Source of the DNA: Lachnospiraceae bacterium
GTDB taxonomy: Bacteria; Bacillota; Clostridia; Lachnospirales; Lachnospiraceae
Direction of reading: 5' to 3'
NCBI GenBank assembly: GCA_009774245.1
Contig: VSNM01000095.1
Span: 1-16,962 of the forward strand
DNA: 16,962 nt
Positions within the stretch are counted from its first letter, which is position 1. Each line of letters opens with the position of its first letter. This document shows, in pieces, positions 13,646 to 16,962 of this stretch. The notes beneath the pieces were generated by a model. The model was not told the origin of the DNA and did not search any database. It saw only the letters and a list, made by a program, of their open reading frames with translations. Position numbers and translations under genes: made by a program.

Positions 13646-15590
13646 ATGCGGAAAAAGGAATATGGGAAAAAAGTTATCAGTATTATCCTGGCAGCGTCCA
13701 TGATTTTCAGCCTGACAGCATGCGGTGGCGGCAAGGTGCAGGACACACAGGGGACAGTGGCTGTACAGGAGACCGAGGCGGCACAGCAGACCGAGGCGGC
13801 GCAGGATTCGGAGACAGCCACACAGACAGAGACGCCCGCGGCAAAATATTCCGTGACAGAAGAGAACGGAAACAAGGAGCTGACCATGACACGTCAGCCA
13901 GAGGCGTCTTATTGGTTTCCGGCGCAGCTCTTAGAGTGGAGCGCGGCGGACGACGAGGATCTGATTTTTAACGTGAGCACCGTCCCGCTGGCAAAGCGCG
14001 CGGATATCAATTCGCTTGAGATGGTAAATGCCACACAGAACAAGGACACAAAGATTCTCGCGATCTCCATCATGAATGGCAGCACCAGCGGCAACTCCCC
14101 GCACGGTCTGAACAAGGCGGAGGCAAACGCGTTCTCCTACTGGCAGTATGTGGATACGCTGGTATACTGGGGAGGCTCTTCAGGTGAGGGACTGATCGTC
14201 GCGCCAAGCCCTGACGTGGTGGACGCGGGACACAAAAACGGCGTAAAAGTCATCGGTAGGGTGTTCATGCCGCAGGCGGCTCACGGCGGAAAGATCGAAT
14301 GGCTTGACGACCTGCTGCAGAAAAAGGATGACGGCAGCTATCCAGTTGCGGACAAATTGATTGAGGTCGCGAAAACGTATGGTTTTGACGGCTGGTTTAT
14401 TAATCAGGAGACGGAGGGGGCAGACGAGGCGCCCCTGACGAAAGAACACGCGGATTTGATGCAGGGATTCCTTTCCTATTACAAGGAAAAGGCACCGGAA
14501 CTGGAACTGGTGTACTATGACTCCATGACAGTGGACGGCGAGATGGACTGGCAGAACGCACTGACAGACAAAAACGTGTCCTACCTGAAAACAGAGGACG
14601 GCGCGGACGTGGCGGACTCCATGTTCTTAAACTTCTGGTGGACGACGGATAAGCTCGCGCCCGACGAGCTGCTCAAGGCGTCCGCGGAGCTGGCGGCAGA
14701 GAAGCAGATCGATCCATATGACCTGTATGCCGGCATTGACCTGCAGAGCAACGGCTACGACACGCCAATCAAGTGGAACCTGTTCACTGCTTGGCGTGTC
14801 CAACACAGACAGTTTTTATATCAATACGCTGCCGCGCACGGACGAGACAAACAAGTCCACATTTGAGGTGGTTCCGGTGAATGCGCTCCTGGCGGAAGGA
14901 ACCAGTGCGACAGTGACGATGGACTGGCCGGACAACAGCATTCCAAAGGCGGCATTTGCGGCGGACATCACACTGGCAGCGCCGGGCGAGACCATCACGT
15001 TCCAGAGCCTGAGCTCACAGAACACGCAGAAGGTGACATGGACACTCTCAGGCGCGGACAAGGAGAGCGCGGAGGGTGAGACCGTTTCCGTTACTTATGC
15101 GGAGGAAGGTGTTTACGCAGTTTCCATGAAAGCGGAGAATGAGTCCGGCAGCAGCGAGGCGTCGATAGACGGGTATATCGTGATCACCCAGAAGGCATCT
15201 GATGGTCTTTCGCTGCTCTCACAGGGAGCCGGAACAGAGGCTGACACTTATGTCAATGACAACGAGGCACCGCAGTTTGCAGTGGACGGCGATTATACAA
15301 AGAAGTGGTGCGCGACGGGAAGTGCGCCTCACGAGATCACCTTGGACCTTGGCTCGGTCAGGACTGTCAGCGCAGTTGATGTCTACCATGCGGAGGCAGG
15401 CGGAGAGAGCAAGGATATGAACACCAAGTCCTATGCGATATTCGTCAGCGAGGACGGCGCGTCCTTTGAGGAAGTGCGCAGCGTGACCAGGAACACGGCG
15501 GGAACGACGCATGACGCGTTTGCACCAGTGAAGGCACAGTATGTCAAGCTTGTGGTGAACAAGCCGACACAGGGCAGCGACAGCGCGGAG
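13646..15590 (+). pseudogene. GH85 endo-beta-N-acetylglucosaminidase lipoprotein, broken
   Basis: The gene encodes a secreted lipoprotein: signal peptide with lipobox LTAC (Cys 26), an E/T/Q/A-rich tether to about residue 70, then a GH85 catalytic barrel. The motif GWFINQETE holds the N253/E255 pair that acts in substrate-assisted cleavage between the two core GlcNAc residues of N-glycans; YYDSMTVDGEMDWQN and LNFWW are also GH85-like. At WNLF (residues 377-380) the recognisable sequence stops; frame 2 runs on only to 14866. From 14790 the +1 frame continues as GVSNTDSFYINT..., an Ig/PKD-like domain, then a CBM32 (F5/8 type C)-like domain from about 15200. The last barrel strand and part of a beta domain seem lost at the junction. 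The CBM32 end fuses in frame to a ROK remnant. The start follows AAGGAG at 13631. Confidence 0.8.
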
Positions 15591-16073
15591 CTCGGATATA
15601 TCAAATGCGGTTCCGAGAAGAGGAGATGCACCTGCGGCAGATATGACTGTCTGGAAGCGTATGCATCAGCGACAGCATTGATCGGCGATGCAAAGGAGAT
15701 GGCAAGGCAGCATCCGGAGTCCATGCTTTGGGAGCTGTGCGGCCATGATCTGGAGGCGATGAATGCAAAGATGCCGTTTGACGCGGCAGATGCCGGCGAT
15801 GCATGCGGGAAAACACTGGTGGAGAATTATATCAGTTATCTGGCGGACGGCATTACGGATCTGGCAAATATTTTCCGTCCGGACATCATCGTGCTCGGCG
15901 GCGGAGTGTGCGCGCAGGGTGAGAAGCTGACCAATCCGCTGAACCGGCATTTGCACGGGAACTGCTTTGGAAATGCGGTCACGTATATTCCGCAGGTAGT
16001 CATTGCAAAAAACGGAAATCTTGCGGGACTGATCGGGGCTGCAGGATTGGTGTATCATCAATTGTCAAAGTGA
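15591..16073 (+). pseudogene. ROK-family sugar kinase, C-terminal fragment fused to the GH85 reading frame
   Basis: From about 15591 the frame of the CBM32-like domain turns into a ROK kinase, from about the ELGY segment onward. It includes CTCGRYDCLEAYASATALI, a variant of the ROK zinc motif CxCGxxGCxE with D in place of G, then ADGITDLANIFRPDIIVLGGGV and a complete C-terminus (NLAGLIGAAGLVYHQLSK). The N-terminal half, with the DxGxT phosphate-binding motif and catalytic Asp, is missing, and no start codon with a ribosome site precedes it, so it cannot work as a kinase. An intact parent would probably phosphorylate GlcNAc or mannose released from the glycan, feeding NagB 18 nt downstream. 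Loss may be a true deletion or an assembly join. Confidence 0.82.
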
Positions 16074-16091
16074 ATTGAATAAGGAGTGCAA

Positions 16092-16814
16092 ATGAGATTA
16101 ATTGTAACAGAACATTATAACGATATGAGCAGCGCGGCAGCGCGCATAATCGCCTCGCAGGTCATTTTGAAGCCGGACAGCGTTCTCGGACTGGCCACGG
16201 GTTCGACTCCGATCGGCATTTATGAACAGCTGGCAGGATGGTATCAGAAAGGGGAGCTTGATTTTTCAAAGGTCACGACAGTGAATCTGGATGAATATTA
16301 CGGCCTTGCACCGGACAATGAACAGAGCTATCATTATTTTATGATGAAGCACTTTTTTTCCAGAGTGAATCTGCCAAAGGGAAGGCAGTTTCTACCGGAT
16401 GGGACGAATCCGGACGCTGGGAGGGAGTGTGAGCGGTATCAAAATCTGATCGGACTTCTGGGCGGAATCGACGTCCAGCTTCTGGGACTGGGACACAACG
16501 GACATATCGGCTTTAATGAGCCGGCGGACGCTTTTGTGAAGGATGTGCATCTGGTGGAACTGACAAAACAGACGATCGAGGCCAACAGACGCTTTTTTGA
16601 GCGGGTGGAGGATGTCCCCCGCAAAGCATACACAATGGGAATCGGAACGATATTTCAGGCAAAAAAGATTTTGCTGGTGGTGAGCGGCGCGGAGAAAGCA
16701 GGAATCCTGAGACAGGTGATGTACGGGGCGATCTGCCCGCAGGTTCCGGGGACAATCCTGCAGCTGCACTCCGACGTGACGGTTGTGGCGGACAGGGAAG
16801 CGGCAGGTTTTTAA
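16092..16814 (+). CDS. nagB: Glucosamine-6-phosphate deaminase
   Basis: The 240-residue cytoplasmic enzyme converts glucosamine-6-phosphate to fructose-6-phosphate and ammonia, the last step of GlcNAc catabolism. Visible motifs are the phosphate loop LGLATGSTP (32-40), LDEYYGL with D67, and GHNGHIGFNEP with ring-opening H138 and E143. The length and C-terminus (TILQLHSDVTVVADREA) fit the short Firmicute form without the allosteric extension of the enterobacterial enzyme. The ATG at 16092 follows AAGGAG; a GTG two codons earlier lies in the ribosome site. NagA, which would supply its substrate from GlcNAc-6-phosphate, is not in the window. A terminator follows at 16849. Confidence 0.95.
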   Translation: MRLIVTEHYNDMSSAAARIIASQVILKPDSVLGLATGSTPIGIYEQLAGWYQKGELDFSKVTTVNLDEYYGLAPDNEQSYHYFMMKHFFSRVNLPKGRQFLPDGTNPDAGRECERYQNLIGLLGGIDVQLLGLGHNGHIGFNEPADAFVKDVHLVELTKQTIEANRRFFERVEDVPRKAYTMGIGTIFQAKKILLVVSGAEKAGILRQVMYGAICPQVPGTILQLHSDVTVVADREAAGF

Positions 16815-16848
16815 ATGTCAAAATTTCCTCTGCATGGGGCTGTGCATC

Positions 16849-16886
16849 AAAAACTGCTTGTGAAAACAGGCAGTTTTTTATTTTTT
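16849..16886 (+). terminator. Rho-independent terminator after nagB
   Basis: AAAAACTGCTTG (16849-16860) pairs with CAGGCAGTTTTT (16867-16878) with one G-U pair and a TGAAAA loop, followed by T-rich sequence to 16886. It closes the catabolic cluster. Confidence 0.88.
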
Positions 16887-16962
16887 ACACCACTTTACAA
16901 CTTTTGAAAAAAAGTAACGCACAAGGCACATTTCGTAGTATTATAAGTTTGCAAATAAATCC
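16887..16962 (+). other. Intergenic right edge
   Basis: AT-rich sequence after the terminator. It contains TTTACA (16894-16899), an operator half-site-like hexamer, and TATTAT (16939-16944) without a properly spaced -35, so no promoter is called. Confidence 0.35.

Overview
The window looks like a chromosomal segment of a gut-type Firmicute, most likely Lachnospiraceae. The basis is strong AGGAGG ribosome sites, GC-richer coding DNA with AT-rich intergenic regions, a long-form HPF, an LplB/LplC-type sugar importer, and a GH130 protein that closely resembles (from memory) phosphorylases of uncultured gut Clostridia. Genus cannot be assigned.

Layout. Bases 1-573 carry no gene: the 3' end of a probable group II intron (domain V/VI-like hairpins), a duplicated hairpin-plus-tail motif, a cluster of DnaA boxes, and the hpf promoter. 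Bases 574-2398 are housekeeping: hpf (ribosome hibernation), a terminator, then an AI-2E/PerM-type membrane protein. A LacI-family regulator on the minus strand (2400-3410) ends one base from it. It is divergent from a plus-strand catabolic cluster that starts at 4012.

The cluster runs: two ABC permeases, lipoprotein binding protein, GH130 mannoside phosphorylase, GH20 beta-N-acetylhexosaminidase, GH38 alpha-mannosidase, GH85 endo-beta-N-acetylglucosaminidase (lipoprotein), ROK kinase remnant, NagB, terminator. Read together this is an N-glycan foraging locus. GH85 would cut the chitobiose core outside the cell and the ABC system would import the glycan. GH20 and GH38 would trim it, GH130 would phosphorolyse the Man-beta-1,4-GlcNAc core, and ROK kinase plus NagB would move the amino sugar into glycolysis. 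No transporter ATPase and no NagA lie in the window.

The most unusual points are three seams where sequence seems to have been lost inside recognisable genes: GH20 near 9220 (in frame, about 80-90 residues missing), GH85 near 14788 (out of frame), and GH85 to ROK near 15590 (in-frame fusion with the N-terminal half of the kinase gone). They may be real deletions or assembly errors. The gaps between the catabolic genes also hold strong hairpins, including a duplicated structured repeat at 10264-10484. A shared 14-bp near-palindrome lies three times in the lacI/transporter promoter region, once between the -35 and -10 of an excellent promoter, and is the likely operator.
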